The notes beneath the pieces are model-generated. The model saw only the letters and a program-made list of their open reading frames with translations, ran no database searches and was not told the DNA's origin. Shown here in pieces: positions 48,870-58,156 of a stretch of DNA of 64,000 nucleotides. This stretch comes from Halovivax cerinus (lineage in GTDB: Archaea > Halobacteriota > Halobacteria > Halobacteriales > Natrialbaceae), in NCBI RefSeq assembly GCF_024498195.1, contig NZ_CP101824.1:868001-932000 (forward strand). The letters run 5' to 3'. How positions within the stretch are numbered: position 1 is the stretch's first letter; the number at the start of each line of letters is the position of its first letter. Position numbers and translations under genes: made by a program.

Positions 48870-50864
48870 TTAGTCGTCCGGGTACATCTCCTCGATACGA
48901 TCTTCGAAGCGATCCGAGATCGTGCGACGTTTCTTCTTCATCGTCGGCGTCATGAGGTCGTTTGCTTCGGTGAACTCCGTCCCGACGAGGCGGAATTTCT
49001 TGATGGTCTCGTAGTCCTCGAAGTGCTCGTTGACGCGGTCGACCTCGTCCTGGACGTAGTCGCGAACGCGGTCGTGGGTGCACGCGGCCTCCGGATCGTC
49101 GGGCAGGTCGATGCCCTCCTCGACGGCCCACTCGCGGACGTGTTCCATGTTGGGAACGACCAGCGCGGAGACGAACTTGCGGCCGTCGCCGACGACCATG
49201 CACTGTTCGACGACGGAACTCGCGGCGAAGCGGTCCTCGATGGGCCCGGGTGCGACGTTCTTGCCCGTCGAGAGGACGAGGATCTCCTTCGCGCGCTCGC
49301 GGAACTCGATGTAGCCGTCGGGGCGCCGGTGGACGATGTCGCCGGTGCGGAACCACCGGCCCGCACGCTCCGGGTCGTCGAGTTCGCCCTGGATCTCGCC
49401 TGGCGCCTCGTCGACGAACGCGCGCTCGGTCGCGCCGGGTTTGTGCCAGTAGCCGTCGCTGACGTTCGGGCCGCGGACGACGAGTTCGCCGACCTCGCCG
49501 GGGTCGTCGGCGAACGCCTCGTCGTCGACGACGCTCTCGTCGACGGCCGTCTGGATGTCGACGACCGGCGGGCCGATCGTCCCCACCTTCGGGAAGCCCG
49601 GCGGGTTGACCGAGACGACGGGCGCCGTCTCCGTGAGACCGTAGCCTTCGTAAATCGGCAGGCCCATCGCGTGGTAGAGTGCACAGAGTTCGGCCGAGAG
49701 GCTGCCACCGCCGCTGATGAGCATCTCGATGTTTCCGCCCAGGGCCTCGCGAACGGTCGAGAAGACGAGTTTGTCCGCAAGTTTGCGTTTGACGTCGAGT
49801 ATCGGGCCCGGCGAGTCGGTCTCCTGGTACTGGACGCCGACGTCGACCGCCCACTCGAAGATGCGCTCTTTGACCGCCGACTCGCTCGCTTGCTCGCGGA
49901 TCGCGTCGTAGATCTTCTCGTAGACCCGCGGGACGCTCGTCGCGCTCGTCGGTCCGACGGCGGCGAAGTCCGCCTGGAGCGTGTCGGGTGACTCCGCGTA
50001 GGCGACGCTGGCGCCGCTCCCGAACATCAGGAAGTGACCGGAGGTTCGCTCGAAGACGTGCGCGAGCGGGAGGTACGAGACGACGCGCGTCTCCTCGTCG
50101 ATCGACGGGACGTCGGCCGGGGTGTCCGGTTTGCGCGCCACGCGCTTGCGGATCTGGGTGACGTTCGACCGGAAGTTGCGGTGGGTGAGCTGGACGCCCT
50201 TCGGCTTGCCCGTCGTCCCGCTGGTGTAGATCAGGCTCGCCAGGTCGTCCACGTCGGGTTCGTCGAGCCACTCGCGGTAGGCGTCGGGGTCGAAGACCTC
50301 CTGGCCGCGGTCGTAGACCTCCGCCAGGGTGTAGATATCGTCACGCGTGTGGGTCGCGTCGACGACGTCCATCGTGACGACGACGGAGAGATCGAGTTCG
50401 TCCTCGACTTCGAGGACGCGTTCGAGCATGTCCTCGTTCTCGACGACGACGGCGTCCGCCTCGGCGTCGCCGAGGAGGTAGGATACCTTCGACGACGACG
50501 AACCGGCGTAGACGGTCGAGACAACCGCGCCAGTCGACAGCAGCGCGAAGTCGGTCTGGGCCCACTCCATGCGCGTGTTGGCGAAGATACCGACCCGATC
50601 GCCGACGTCGATGCCCAGGTCGCGAAAGCCGGCGGCGAGTTTACGAACGACGTCGCGCATTTCCCCGTAGGTGATCGTCTCCCACTCACCGGGATCGGGA
50701 CGGGGGAGGATCTCCCCCGTCATCGTCCGGTCGTAGATCCCGCCCTTGTAGAGCTGGGCGGGTCGATCCGGGTAGCGCTCTGCGGCGTCCTCGAACAACC
50801 GCCCGAGGGTCGTCTCCCGGGTCACCTCGTCCTCGTACTCGCGTTCCGTCGCCAGGAGGTCCAT
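48870..50864 (-). CDS. Long-chain acyl-CoA synthetase (AMP-forming)
   Basis: The 664 residues belong to the ANL superfamily: P-loop YTSGTTGKPKGVQLTHRN, then VVSYLPLAHVFERT, the GGGSLSAEL and YEGYGLTETAPVVSVN motifs, hinge WFRTGDIVHRRPDGYIEFRERAKEILVLSTGKNVAP and a C-terminal Lys in LMTPTMKKKRR. The length and hinge match the FadD15/ACSL type, which activates long-chain fatty acids for degradation or membrane use. A start at 50864 (MDLLATEREY) is preferred; a frame-internal ATG seven codons upstream is possible. In context with the thiolase ~7 kb away it may serve fatty-acid breakdown. Confidence 0.9.
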   Translation of the reverse strand: MDLLATEREYEDEVTRETTLGRLFEDAAERYPDRPAQLYKGGIYDRTMTGEILPRPDPGEWETITYGEMRDVVRKLAAGFRDLGIDVGDRVGIFANTRMEWAQTDFALLSTGAVVSTVYAGSSSSKVSYLLGDAEADAVVVENEDMLERVLEVEDELDLSVVVTMDVVDATHTRDDIYTLAEVYDRGQEVFDPDAYREWLDEPDVDDLASLIYTSGTTGKPKGVQLTHRNFRSNVTQIRKRVARKPDTPADVPSIDEETRVVSYLPLAHVFERTSGHFLMFGSGASVAYAESPDTLQADFAAVGPTSATSVPRVYEKIYDAIREQASESAVKERIFEWAVDVGVQYQETDSPGPILDVKRKLADKLVFSTVREALGGNIEMLISGGGSLSAELCALYHAMGLPIYEGYGLTETAPVVSVNPPGFPKVGTIGPPVVDIQTAVDESVVDDEAFADDPGEVGELVVRGPNVSDGYWHKPGATERAFVDEAPGEIQGELDDPERAGRWFRTGDIVHRRPDGYIEFRERAKEILVLSTGKNVAPGPIEDRFAASSVVEQCMVVGDGRKFVSALVVPNMEHVREWAVEEGIDLPDDPEAACTHDRVRDYVQDEVDRVNEHFEDYETIKKFRLVGTEFTEANDLMTPTMKKKRRTISDRFEDRIEEMYPDD

Positions 50865-50998
50865 ACTCCCGTGAGAGTGTCTCACGCATGATAAAGCCTG
50901 AGGATCCGGTTCCCCATTTATCGACGTTTATTCGCCGCCTTCGGGCGATCGGGCTGAGGGAAAATCTGACGCGGTCCGAAACTACTGCCCGACCGCGC

Positions 50999-51901
50999 TC
51001 ACCGGTCCAGGTACCCGAGGACGCCGCGGACGTTCATCGAGACCTCGCCGCGGGCTTTCTCCGTGCCCCAGACGCGGTCGAGATCGGTCGCGTCCGCGAA
51101 GTGCTCGATCACGGCCTCGTCGTCGCCCAGTTCCGCTCGTTTCTCTCGGACCGACTCGACCCAGTCTGAGAGCGTGTCCGCGTAGGCGTCTACGGCGTCG
51201 CCGGTTTCCCGCGGACCGAAGTGGGCGAAACAGAGTGTCGAGGGATCGAGCGCCCGAATCGTCTCCACGTCGTCGAGGCACTGGTCCAGATCGAACTGCG
51301 GCGGCGGCGAGGTCGGTCGGACCTCGCCGATGGCGGGTACCCAGATGCCGGCGCCGTCGGCAGTGAAGACGACGTCGTTCGCTGGGTCCTCGAAGACGAA
51401 GTGGTGCGGGGCGTGGCCCGGCGCGGCGTGGGCGCGCAACTCGTGCGTCCCGAGGTCGATCACGTCGCCGTCCTCGTAGGGCTCCAGTCGGTCTTCGGAC
51501 ACCGGCTTCGGTTCGACGTAGTAGCGCCACTGGTCGCCGACGGCGGCCTCCGTCCCCGCGACGAGTCGCGACGGATCGATCACGTGGCGCGCGCCATTGT
51601 GCGGCGCGTACACCGTCGCGTTCGGACACGCCTCGGCGAGGAAACCCGCCCCGCCGGCGTGATCGAGGTGGACGTGCGTCAGCACGATCGCCGCGAGGTC
51701 GTCGTGATCGATCCCCACCGCCGTCAGCGCGTCGAGGATGCGCTCGTAGTTCGTCCCGATCCCCGAGTCGACGATCGCCGGCCGCTCGTCGTCGACGAGG
51801 TAGACCGAACCGTACTCGGCCGTGTCGTACATTCCCGTGTCGACGTAGTGGAGGTCCGTGCAGTCCCCGACCGTCACCCGGGTCACGTCGCCGATTCCCA
51901 T
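50999..51901 (-). CDS. MBL-fold metallo-hydrolase
   Basis: The 300-residue two-domain hydrolase has the metal motif LTHVHLDHAGG (HxHxDH), then HAAPGHAPHH (third His), FTADGAGIWVP (bridging Asp) and a C-terminal helical part with CFAHFGPRE (last His). The C-terminal extension past ~220 (DALDPST, RETGDAVDAYADTLSDWVESVREKRAEL) is typical of SoxH/lactonase-like haloarchaeal members. The substrate is unknown. ATG 51901 is preferred over longer frames that carry Arg-rich non-coding translation. Confidence 0.85.
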   Translation of the reverse strand: MGIGDVTRVTVGDCTDLHYVDTGMYDTAEYGSVYLVDDERPAIVDSGIGTNYERILDALTAVGIDHDDLAAIVLTHVHLDHAGGAGFLAEACPNATVYAPHNGARHVIDPSRLVAGTEAAVGDQWRYYVEPKPVSEDRLEPYEDGDVIDLGTHELRAHAAPGHAPHHFVFEDPANDVVFTADGAGIWVPAIGEVRPTSPPPQFDLDQCLDDVETIRALDPSTLCFAHFGPRETGDAVDAYADTLSDWVESVREKRAELGDDEAVIEHFADATDLDRVWGTEKARGEVSMNVRGVLGYLDR

Positions 51902-51985
51902 ACGCCGACTGCGGCGCCGCGAGGCAAAAAGACTGGTTTCTCGGTCGGCGGCGCGAACGGCCCCGCTTCGGCGAAAGACTGATGT

Positions 51986-52249
51986 ATGGTACCGTCGAAC
52001 AGTGTGGTAATCGTGTACACGACCGACGTCCGCGAGGAGCCCGATCGAGGACGGACGGCCACGGGACCGCTCGACGGCGAAGGATGCGATCACGAGCGCA
52101 CGGTGTACGTCGAGTCCGACGCCGGGGGGTCGTTGTCCTGCCAGGAGTGTGGGACCGTGATCCCCGCCGCCGACGAACGTGGCGACGCCGAACCGGGGAT
52201 CTCGGCGTCCTGCCGCTGGGTGCTCACCCGCGTCGGCGGGCGATACTGA
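51986..52249 (+). CDS. Small zinc-ribbon-like protein
   Basis: The 87 residues include a potential half-site CDHERTVYVESDAGGSLSCQECGTVI, where one Cys-x-His-type pair at ~34-36 and C-x-x-C at ~52-55 may bind zinc; another Cys lies near 76. This pattern is seen in haloarchaeal small zinc-finger proteins of unknown function. ATG 51986 gives the longest acidic product. It is divergent from the MBL gene across 84 bp. Confidence 0.6.
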   Translation: MVPSNSVVIVYTTDVREEPDRGRTATGPLDGEGCDHERTVYVESDAGGSLSCQECGTVIPAADERGDAEPGISASCRWVLTRVGGRY

Positions 52250-52510
52250 CGAACCGCCGACTCGCTCTCGTTTCGGCTCGTTCACTCGCAAACGCACTCG
52301 AACTCTCGTTCTCGTCCACCTCGGGTTCGGTTACCACGTTCTCGTCCACATCGGTCACGAATCCACCTCAGTCACGCGTCCACAGCCGGGTCGTCCTCTC
52401 CCGGTCACGCGTCCGCCCCTGGGTCCCCCTCCCCCGGTCACGCGACCAGCCGAACGACGCTCTCGGGACCAGTAGTCTCATGTCGTCCATCTGCGAACGT
52501 ACGGGCGACC

Positions 52511-52957
52511 GTGTCGTCAGCATCCGTCCTCGGCCGGCTCGAGACGGCCGCAATCGTCGCCGTCGGCGCCTTCGCAGGGGCGAACCTCCGGTTCGTCGCG
52601 GGAGACGCCGTCGGCTCGCTCGGCGGAACGCTCGCGGTGAACGTCCTCGCGAGCCTGCTGCTCGGGTTTCTCGTCTACGAGGCGCGGTATACGGGTCTAG
52701 TCGACCGGAAGTCGAGGCTGCTCTTTACCACCGGCTTCCTCTCGTCGCTGTCGACCTACAGCGCGTTCGTCCTGGAGACGGCGACGGCGGGTGGATCGGC
52801 GGGAAACGGACTGGCGCTCGCTGATCCGAGGGTCGCGATCGGCTACGTCGGAGTGACCTACGTGCTCGGCTTTGCAGCGGTGCTCGTCGGTAGATGGTTC
52901 GCGGGCGTCGTCAGGAACGGCCGCGAGGACGCGCCGGCGGGAGGTGCGTCGGCGTGA
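52511..52957 (+). CDS. crcB: Fluoride ion transporter CrcB, first subunit
   Basis: The 148-residue small membrane protein from GTG 52511 has four helices. Fluoride-channel (Fluc) marks are GAFAGANLRF at the N-terminus, TLAVNVLASLLLGFL and FTTGFLSSLSTYSAFVLE, the conserved F/T-rich turn lining the pore. Together with the following CrcB it is a heterodimer of opposite topology, exporting fluoride passively. It forms a two-gene operon with the second gene, 22 bp apart. I find no fluoride-riboswitch pattern in the 261 bp upstream. Confidence 0.9.
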   Translation: MSSASVLGRLETAAIVAVGAFAGANLRFVAGDAVGSLGGTLAVNVLASLLLGFLVYEARYTGLVDRKSRLLFTTGFLSSLSTYSAFVLETATAGGSAGNGLALADPRVAIGYVGVTYVLGFAAVLVGRWFAGVVRNGREDAPAGGASA

Positions 52958-52979
52958 GCGGGTATCGGGGTGACGACGC

Positions 52980-53351
52980 GTGATCGAGGGTCTCCTCGGG
53001 TACGAGCCCGCGCCCGCCCACCTCGTGGGGACCGGTGCGGCGGTCGGCGCGCTCCTGCGTCACTGGATCTATACCGAGATCCCCGGCGACGAGTTCCCGT
53101 GGCCGACACTGGCCGTCAACGTCCTCGGGAGTTTCGCGCTGGGCCTCCTGGCGTTCGGCGGGGTCGACGCGGCCGCGACGCAACTCCTCGGCGTCGGGCT
53201 CTGTGGCGCGTTCACCACGTTCTCGACGTTCTCCGTCGAAACCGTCGGGCTGTGGGAGCGTGGCGAACGACGGGCGGCGACGGCGAACGCCGTCGGCAAC
53301 CTGGTTTGCTCACTGGCCGGGATGGGGCTTGCAGCCGTGCTCGTTGGATGA
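52980..53351 (+). CDS. crcB: Fluoride ion transporter CrcB, second subunit
   Basis: The 123 residues from GTG 52980 contain Fluc motifs [32 protein letters not shown] and [17 protein letters not shown]. The positive charges differ in placement from the first subunit, as expected for a pair of opposite orientation. The C-terminal helix ends in GLAAVLVG. It follows the first subunit by 22 bp and precedes hemB. Confidence 0.9.
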   Translation: MIEGLLGYEPAPAHLVGTGAAVGALLRHWIYTEIPGDEFPWPTLAVNVLGSFALGLLAFGGVDAAATQLLGVGLCGAFTTFSTFSVETVGLWERGERRAATANAVGNLVCSLAGMGLAAVLVG

Positions 53352-53457
53352 AGGGAGTCACCGTCACCCGCCAGACGGCCACCCAGCGACCGAGTGCTGG
53401 CCGGTGACCGCCGCAGAGAGCGAGGGATATTTGGGCCGTCTGGCCCTCGATTCGGGT

Positions 53458-54525
53458 ATGAACCTCACGCAACGCCCTCGCCGGCTCCGGAGCGACCCCG
53501 TCCGGGAGCTCGTCGGCGAGACGACGCTCTCGGCGTCGGACCTGATCGCCCCCATCTTCGTCGACGCGACGACGGACGAGCGCGTCCCTATCGAGTCGAT
53601 GCCGGGTCACGATCGCGTCCCCGTCGACGAGAGTGTCACCCGCGTCGAGGAGGTGCTCGCGACCGGCGTCCAGGCCGTCATCGTGTTCGGCATCCCGCGC
53701 TCGAAGGACGGCGTCGGGACCCGCGCCTGGGCCGAGGACGGCGTCGTTCAGGACGCCGTCCGCCGCATCACCGCCGAGACCGACGCGACCGTCTTCACGG
53801 ACGTCTGTCTCTGCGAGTACACCGATCACGGCCACTGTGGACCCCTCGAAGACGGGGTGGAAGGCGACGGATCCAGCACCACGGCCGCCGGTGGAAACAC
53901 CGCGGCGGGCGACGAAGCGGCGACCGGGCACGAGGTGCCGGGCGCCCGCCACGGACAGACGCTCACCGTCGACAACGACGCGGCCATCGAGTCGCTCGCG
54001 CAGATCGCCGTCTCGCACGCCGAGGCCGGCGCGCACGTCGTCGCACCCAGCGCGTCGATGGACGGCATGGTCGGTGCGATTCGCGAGGGGCTCGACCGCG
54101 AGGGCTTCGAATCGGTGCCGATCATGTCCTACGCGGCGAAGTACCGGAGTGCCTTCTACGGTCCGTTCCGCGACGCCGCCGACGGCGCACCGTCCTTCGG
54201 CGACCGACGACACTATCAGATGGATCCCGGGAACGCCCGCGAAGCCCGTCGGGAGGTCGCCCTCGACGTCGAACAGGGCGCAGACGTGCTCATGGTCAAA
54301 CCCGCGCTCCCGTACCTCGACGTGATCGCCGACGTCCGCCGCAAATTCGACCATCCCGTCGCGGCGTACAACGTCTCCGGCGAGTACGCCATGCTCCACG
54401 CGGCCGCGGAGAACGGCTGGCTCGATCTCGAAGAAACGGCGTACGAGTCGCTCCTGTCGATCAAACGCGCCGGGGCGGATCTGATTCTTACCTACTTCGC
54501 GGAGGACGTCGCCGAGCGCCTCTGA
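53458..54525 (+). CDS. hemB: Delta-aminolevulinic acid dehydratase (porphobilinogen synthase)
   Basis: The 355-residue enzyme condenses two 5-aminolevulinate molecules to porphobilinogen. The zinc site is in [13 protein letters not shown] (Cys117, Cys119, Cys127); Schiff-base lysines are Lys228 in [14 protein letters not shown] and Lys281 in [10 protein letters not shown]. It is ~25-30 residues longer than usual because of a Gly/Ala/Thr-rich segment at ~131-168 ([20 protein letters not shown]...) placed just after the zinc cysteines and before [12 protein letters not shown]. First of the haem genes in this window. Nearby hemL, hemC and hemD complete the common tetrapyrrole path to uroporphyrinogen III except hemA. 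Confidence 0.95.
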   Translation: MNLTQRPRRLRSDPVRELVGETTLSASDLIAPIFVDATTDERVPIESMPGHDRVPVDESVTRVEEVLATGVQAVIVFGIPRSKDGVGTRAWAEDGVVQDAVRRITAETDATVFTDVCLCEYTDHGHCGPLEDGVEGDGSSTTAAGGNTAAGDEAATGHEVPGARHGQTLTVDNDAAIESLAQIAVSHAEAGAHVVAPSASMDGMVGAIREGLDREGFESVPIMSYAAKYRSAFYGPFRDAADGAPSFGDRRHYQMDPGNAREARREVALDVEQGADVLMVKPALPYLDVIADVRRKFDHPVAAYNVSGEYAMLHAAAENGWLDLEETAYESLLSIKRAGADLILTYFAEDVAERL

Positions 54526-54599
54526 GCGGACGGCGACGGTACTCCTCTCACTCTCCGCACCACGCTTCCAGCCCCGCCGACCGACGCGAACGGCACGTC

Positions 54600-55535
54600 T
54601 CAGTCGTCCGGGGTACGTACGGGGTCGGCGGCGTCGTCCACCCCGTAGCGCGCAGCGAGCGAGCGAAGCGCCTGGCGTTTGACGAGGGCGAAACCGGCGA
54701 GAACGACGACGAAGCCGACGACCGTCGTCGGTTCGATCCCCTCGTTCAGAACGAGCCAGCCGGTCAACGCGGCGACGACGGGGCTGACGTAGTTCACGAG
54801 CGTGAGCTCGACCGAGCCGACCGCGTCGAGCAGGTAGAAGAAGAGCAGGTAGCCGACGACGCCGGCGACGAGGACGAGGAAGGCGAACGCGATCGCGACC
54901 CGAGGCGTCCACGCGACGGTCTGAGACTCGCCGAGGCCGAGGCTGGCGGCGTGCATCACCGCGGCGCCGGCGACCATCATCCACCCCTGGAGGGCGGTGA
55001 CGGGCAGGTCGCTCCGCGTCGACTGGGTGAAGACGGTCCCCAGCGCCATGGCCAGCGCCGATGCGAGCAGGATAGCGACCCCGAGCGCGCGGGATCCGGA
55101 CAGCGTCGCATCGGTGGGGCGGGCCACGATAGCCGCCCCCAGAAAGCCGAGCGCGAGGCCGACGCCGCCGAGGACGGAGAGGCGCTCGTCCGGGAGGACG
55201 AAGCGCGAGAGGCCGGCCGCCAGGATCGGGACGGTGGCGAGGACGACGGCGCCGACGGCACTCGTGACGTACTGCTGGCCGAGGAACCACAAGAGGTTGT
55301 GGACGCCGATCACCAGGACGCCGCCAGCGGCGATGCTCGCCAGGTCCGTCCGGCGGGGCCGGACACGGCCGCCGCCGAGGACGGCGACCGCGAGGACGAC
55401 GAGGGCGATCCCGTCGAAGCGAAGCGCGGCGAACAGAACCGGTGGCGCCGTCTCCAGGCCGATCCTGGCGGCCGGGAACGAACTGCCCCAGACGAGCGCC
55501 AGCACGAGAAACGCCAGCGCGTTTCGCCGACTCAT
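54600..55535 (-). CDS. DMT-superfamily (EamA) transporter
   Basis: The 311-residue protein has ten hydrophobic helices in two EamA halves: AFLVLALVWGSSFPAARIGLE in the first and TVFTQSTRSDLPVTALQGWMM in the second. Typical features are the F-P-A-A-x-x-G turn, the R-F-D-G segment, and NYVSPVVAALTGWLVLNEGIEPTTVVG near the end. Members export amino acids, nucleosides or drugs. The substrate is unknown. It converges on hemB; it is divergent from hemL. Confidence 0.88.
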   Translation of the reverse strand: MSRRNALAFLVLALVWGSSFPAARIGLETAPPVLFAALRFDGIALVVLAVAVLGGGRVRPRRTDLASIAAGGVLVIGVHNLLWFLGQQYVTSAVGAVVLATVPILAAGLSRFVLPDERLSVLGGVGLALGFLGAAIVARPTDATLSGSRALGVAILLASALAMALGTVFTQSTRSDLPVTALQGWMMVAGAAVMHAASLGLGESQTVAWTPRVAIAFAFLVLVAGVVGYLLFFYLLDAVGSVELTLVNYVSPVVAALTGWLVLNEGIEPTTVVGFVVVLAGFALVKRQALRSLAARYGVDDAADPVRTPDD

Positions 55536-55635
55536 GGCCGCCCTTCGTCACGCGATGCCTTACCAATTACCATCGTGTTGATAGTTCTCACCACGGTCAG
55601 GACCGATCGTTCGTGTCGAACACCGACGCGGTGAG

Positions 55636-55697
55636 TTGACGACTCGACGCCTGAGAACGACCGAACTCTTGACGACTCGACGCTTGAGACCGACCGA
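55636..55697. repeat. 29-bp direct repeat, period 33 bp, upstream of hemL
   Basis: TTGACGACTCGACGCCTGAG at 55636 recurs at 55669 with a single change in this part; the 29-bp copies have two mismatches overall. The pair lies 70-130 nt before the hemL start and may be a regulatory repeat or part of a leader. Confidence 0.6.
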
Positions 55698-55767
55698 GCG
55701 GCGGACGATCGACCGCCGACGGTCGAACCTCGATACACCTTTGCCGCCCGAGAAACTAGCCGCGCGT

Positions 55768-57042
55768 ATGAAGCACGATCGCTCGCGCACGCTGTACGAT
55801 CGGGCGCTCTCCGTCATGCCGGGCGGCGTCAACTCCGCCGTCCGCGCGGCGGTGGAACCGTACCCGTTCTTCGTCCGCAAGGGCGACGGCGGGCACGTCA
55901 TCGACGCCGACGACAACCGCTACGTCGACTGGGTGATGGGCCTCGGACCGCTACTGCTGGGCCACGACATGCCCGAGGAGGTGCGCGCGGCGATCCAGCG
56001 GAAGGCGAGTGAGGGGCCGATGTACGGCGCGCCGACGGCGGTCGAGGTCGACCTCGCGGAGTTCGTCACGCGCCACGTCCCGAGCGTCGAGCAGATTCGC
56101 TTCGTCAACTCCGGAACGGAGGCGACCGTCTCGGCCGTCCGCCTCGCCCGCGGTCACACCGGCCGGAACAAGATCGTCGTCATGCAGGGCGGCTACCACG
56201 GCGCCCAGGAGTCGACGCTCGTCGAGGGCGACGCCGACCACCCACGGCCCTCCTCGGCGGGCATCCCGCAGTCGTTCGCCGAGCACACCCTGCCGGTTCC
56301 GTTCAACGACGAAGCGGCGATGCGGGACGTCTTCGAGACGCACGGCGAGGACATCGCCGCAGTCCTCACCGAGCCCATCCTCGGTAACTACGGCATCGTC
56401 CACCCGCGCGAGGGCTACCACGAGTTCCTCCGCGAGCTCACCGAGGAACACGGCGCCCTCCTCATCTTCGACGAGGTCATCACCGGCTTCCGCGTCGGCG
56501 GACTGGGCTGCGCGCAGGGGAGATTCGATATCACGCCCGACCTCACCACCTTCGGCAAGATCGTCGGCGGCGGCTTCCCCGTCGGCGCCGTCGGCGGGCG
56601 CGCAGAGATCATGGAGGACCTCGCACCCGCCGGCGACGTCTTCCAGGCCGGGACGTTCTCCGGGCACCCGGTCACGATGGCCGCCGGCCTGGAGACACTC
56701 AAGTACGCCGCCGAACACGACGTCTACGACCACGTCGACGACCTCGGCGAGCGACTGCGAAGCGGCCTCGCCGACATCGTCGCCGATCAGGCACCCGAGT
56801 ACACCGTCGCCGGGACGGCGAGCATGTTCAAGGTCATCTTCACCCGAAACGGTGCGGAACCGACGTGCGCCGCCGACGTAAAACGCGCCGAAACCGACCG
56901 GTGGCGACGCATCTTCTGGGAGTCGATGCTCGAAGAGAACGTCTTCCTCTCACAGAACCAGTTCGAGTGCCAGTTCGTCAGCGCCGCCCACACCGAAGAC
57001 GACGTCGAGCGAACGCTCGAAGCGTACAAAGAAGCGCTGTGA
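55768..57042 (+). CDS. hemL: Glutamate-1-semialdehyde 2,1-aminomutase
   Basis: The 424-residue class-III aminotransferase-fold enzyme makes 5-aminolevulinate from glutamate-1-semialdehyde in the C5 pathway. Motifs are [11 protein letters not shown] at the N-terminus, [16 protein letters not shown], the GYHG loop, [13 protein letters not shown] with the PLP-binding Asp, the PLP lysine Lys264 in [11 protein letters not shown], and [18 protein letters not shown] 55768 directly starts the family N-terminus. In genomic context it supplies the substrate of hemB. Confidence 0.95.
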   Translation: MKHDRSRTLYDRALSVMPGGVNSAVRAAVEPYPFFVRKGDGGHVIDADDNRYVDWVMGLGPLLLGHDMPEEVRAAIQRKASEGPMYGAPTAVEVDLAEFVTRHVPSVEQIRFVNSGTEATVSAVRLARGHTGRNKIVVMQGGYHGAQESTLVEGDADHPRPSSAGIPQSFAEHTLPVPFNDEAAMRDVFETHGEDIAAVLTEPILGNYGIVHPREGYHEFLRELTEEHGALLIFDEVITGFRVGGLGCAQGRFDITPDLTTFGKIVGGGFPVGAVGGRAEIMEDLAPAGDVFQAGTFSGHPVTMAAGLETLKYAAEHDVYDHVDDLGERLRSGLADIVADQAPEYTVAGTASMFKVIFTRNGAEPTCAADVKRAETDRWRRIFWESMLEENVFLSQNQFECQFVSAAHTEDDVERTLEAYKEAL

Positions 57043-57161
57043 ACCGGCCAGTGGGCCGGTCGTCGAGCGCGCGGTGTCTCTATCTCGGGCGGCCGCCGAC
57101 ACGGTGACAACGGTTCGGTAGGAGGAAGCGGTTTCGAGCGGCCGGACGGGGACCGACTGCG

Positions 57162-57827
57162 TCACTCCTCGTCCGAGGCGTTCCGCTGTGACCCCTCGTC
57201 GACTTCGGACGCACTGTCGGTCGCCATCCCCATCCCGACAGACGACCCGTCCGAGAGACGAACCGAGATGGATGCGTCGTTCGGCGGGTCGCCGGTCGTC
57301 GTCACCCGGACGACGCAGCCGACGGCCGTGATGGCCTGCGTGCACACGTCACCAGCGTCGTCGGGTTTCATCACGTGGGCCGAGACGGAGATGGTACCGT
57401 CGTCTAACGAGACGTCGTCGACGGCGAGCTCGTGACAGCCGTCCGGGGAGAACGCCTCGATCACGAGCGCGCGTTCGGTCTCGTAGTCGGTCTCGGTCAG
57501 GGTCGTCCCGGCCGGACTCTCCGGCTGGATCGGCGACGATTCGATCCAGGAGCGGGCGTCGTCCGCGTCGGTGAACAGGGACGCGTCCGCGTCGTCGGGC
57601 GGCTGCGGGTGGCTGTACTGGACGAACCCGGCAAATTCGATCCCCTCCGATGCGTCGATCGACGACAGCGAGTCCGCGCTCGCCCCACCGCCGTCCGAGC
57701 CGCCGGCGGCCGGTGAGTCGGCGTCGCCTCCGTCGCCGATGGCACCGCCATCGTTCAGACACCCGGCGCTCACCGCGACGAGTGCCGTCGTTCCCCCGAG
57801 GAGCTCGCGACGTGAGAGCGATCGCAT
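57162..57827 (-). CDS. Tat-dependent lipoprotein of unknown function
   Basis: The 221-residue protein starts RSLSRRELLGGTTALVAVSAGCLND, a twin-arginine signal with a lipobox (AVSAGC) so that the mature N-terminal Cys is lipid-modified. A Gly/Asp/Ser linker and a ~150-residue domain follow, with IEFAGFVQYSHPQPP, ERALVIEAFSPDGCHELAVDDVSLDD and VCTQAITAVGCVVRV; four mature Cys could form disulfides. A domain of this type is common in haloarchaeal surface lipoproteins; no function is known. The palindromic site B lies exactly 40 nt before the ATG. Confidence 0.82.
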   Translation of the reverse strand: MRSLSRRELLGGTTALVAVSAGCLNDGGAIGDGGDADSPAAGGSDGGGASADSLSSIDASEGIEFAGFVQYSHPQPPDDADASLFTDADDARSWIESSPIQPESPAGTTLTETDYETERALVIEAFSPDGCHELAVDDVSLDDGTISVSAHVMKPDDAGDVCTQAITAVGCVVRVTTTGDPPNDASISVRLSDGSSVGMGMATDSASEVDEGSQRNASDEE

Positions 57828-57867
57828 ACCTTCGCATACGTCCCCCTGCAATGAAGTACTATTCGTA

Positions 57868-57887
57868 GGTGAAACGATCGTTTCACC
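57868..57887 (-). promoter_or_regulatory. Palindrome GGTGAAA-N6-TTTCACC, site B
   Basis: This is a perfect 20-bp palindrome (the N6 is CGATCG) lying 40 nt upstream of the lipoprotein start codon. It is the same 7-bp arms, spacer length and distance as at site A before the beta-propeller gene. Between the palindrome and the start codon both promoters share TACG next to the site and a TATA-like stretch ~30 nt before ATG. Confidence 0.7.
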
Positions 57888-58117
57888 GATGGGGATCCGG
57901 TGGATCACGCCGGCCGAACCGTGTGCTCTGGTCGAGGACATCCGTTCTCCGGGCGACGGTTCTCGCCGGATCGAACGGTGACACCGCGCGCCCCCCTACT
58001 CGGTGACGGCACGCGGACTGGCTCTGCGACGGCCGTGACCGCGCCCGGCGAGCCGCGACCACGCTCGATTCCGTTTCCCGATCGGACCGGCGTTCGACGC
58101 TGCACGGTCTCGGCGGG

Positions 58118-58156
58118 CCTTTAAGTGCTTCTCGCGACAACGGTTCGTAGTAGAGG
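58118..58156 (+). promoter_or_regulatory. Promoter-like repeat R1
   Basis: CCTTTAAGT followed by TTCTCGCGACAACGGTTCG and TAGTAGAGG. The TTTAAG block looks like a haloarchaeal TATA box, which would place a transcript start around 58145-58150. The copy R2 at 58411-58449 is identical except for a GC/CG swap. Confidence 0.6.

Noticed and set aside
52250-52510. Fluoride riboswitch upstream of crcB
   Set aside because: No sequence matching the conserved core was seen; only short direct repeats and pyrimidine-rich sequence.
53212-55634. Very long frames on both strands over hemB and the EamA gene
   Set aside because: Arg-rich translations; shadows of the two recognised genes.
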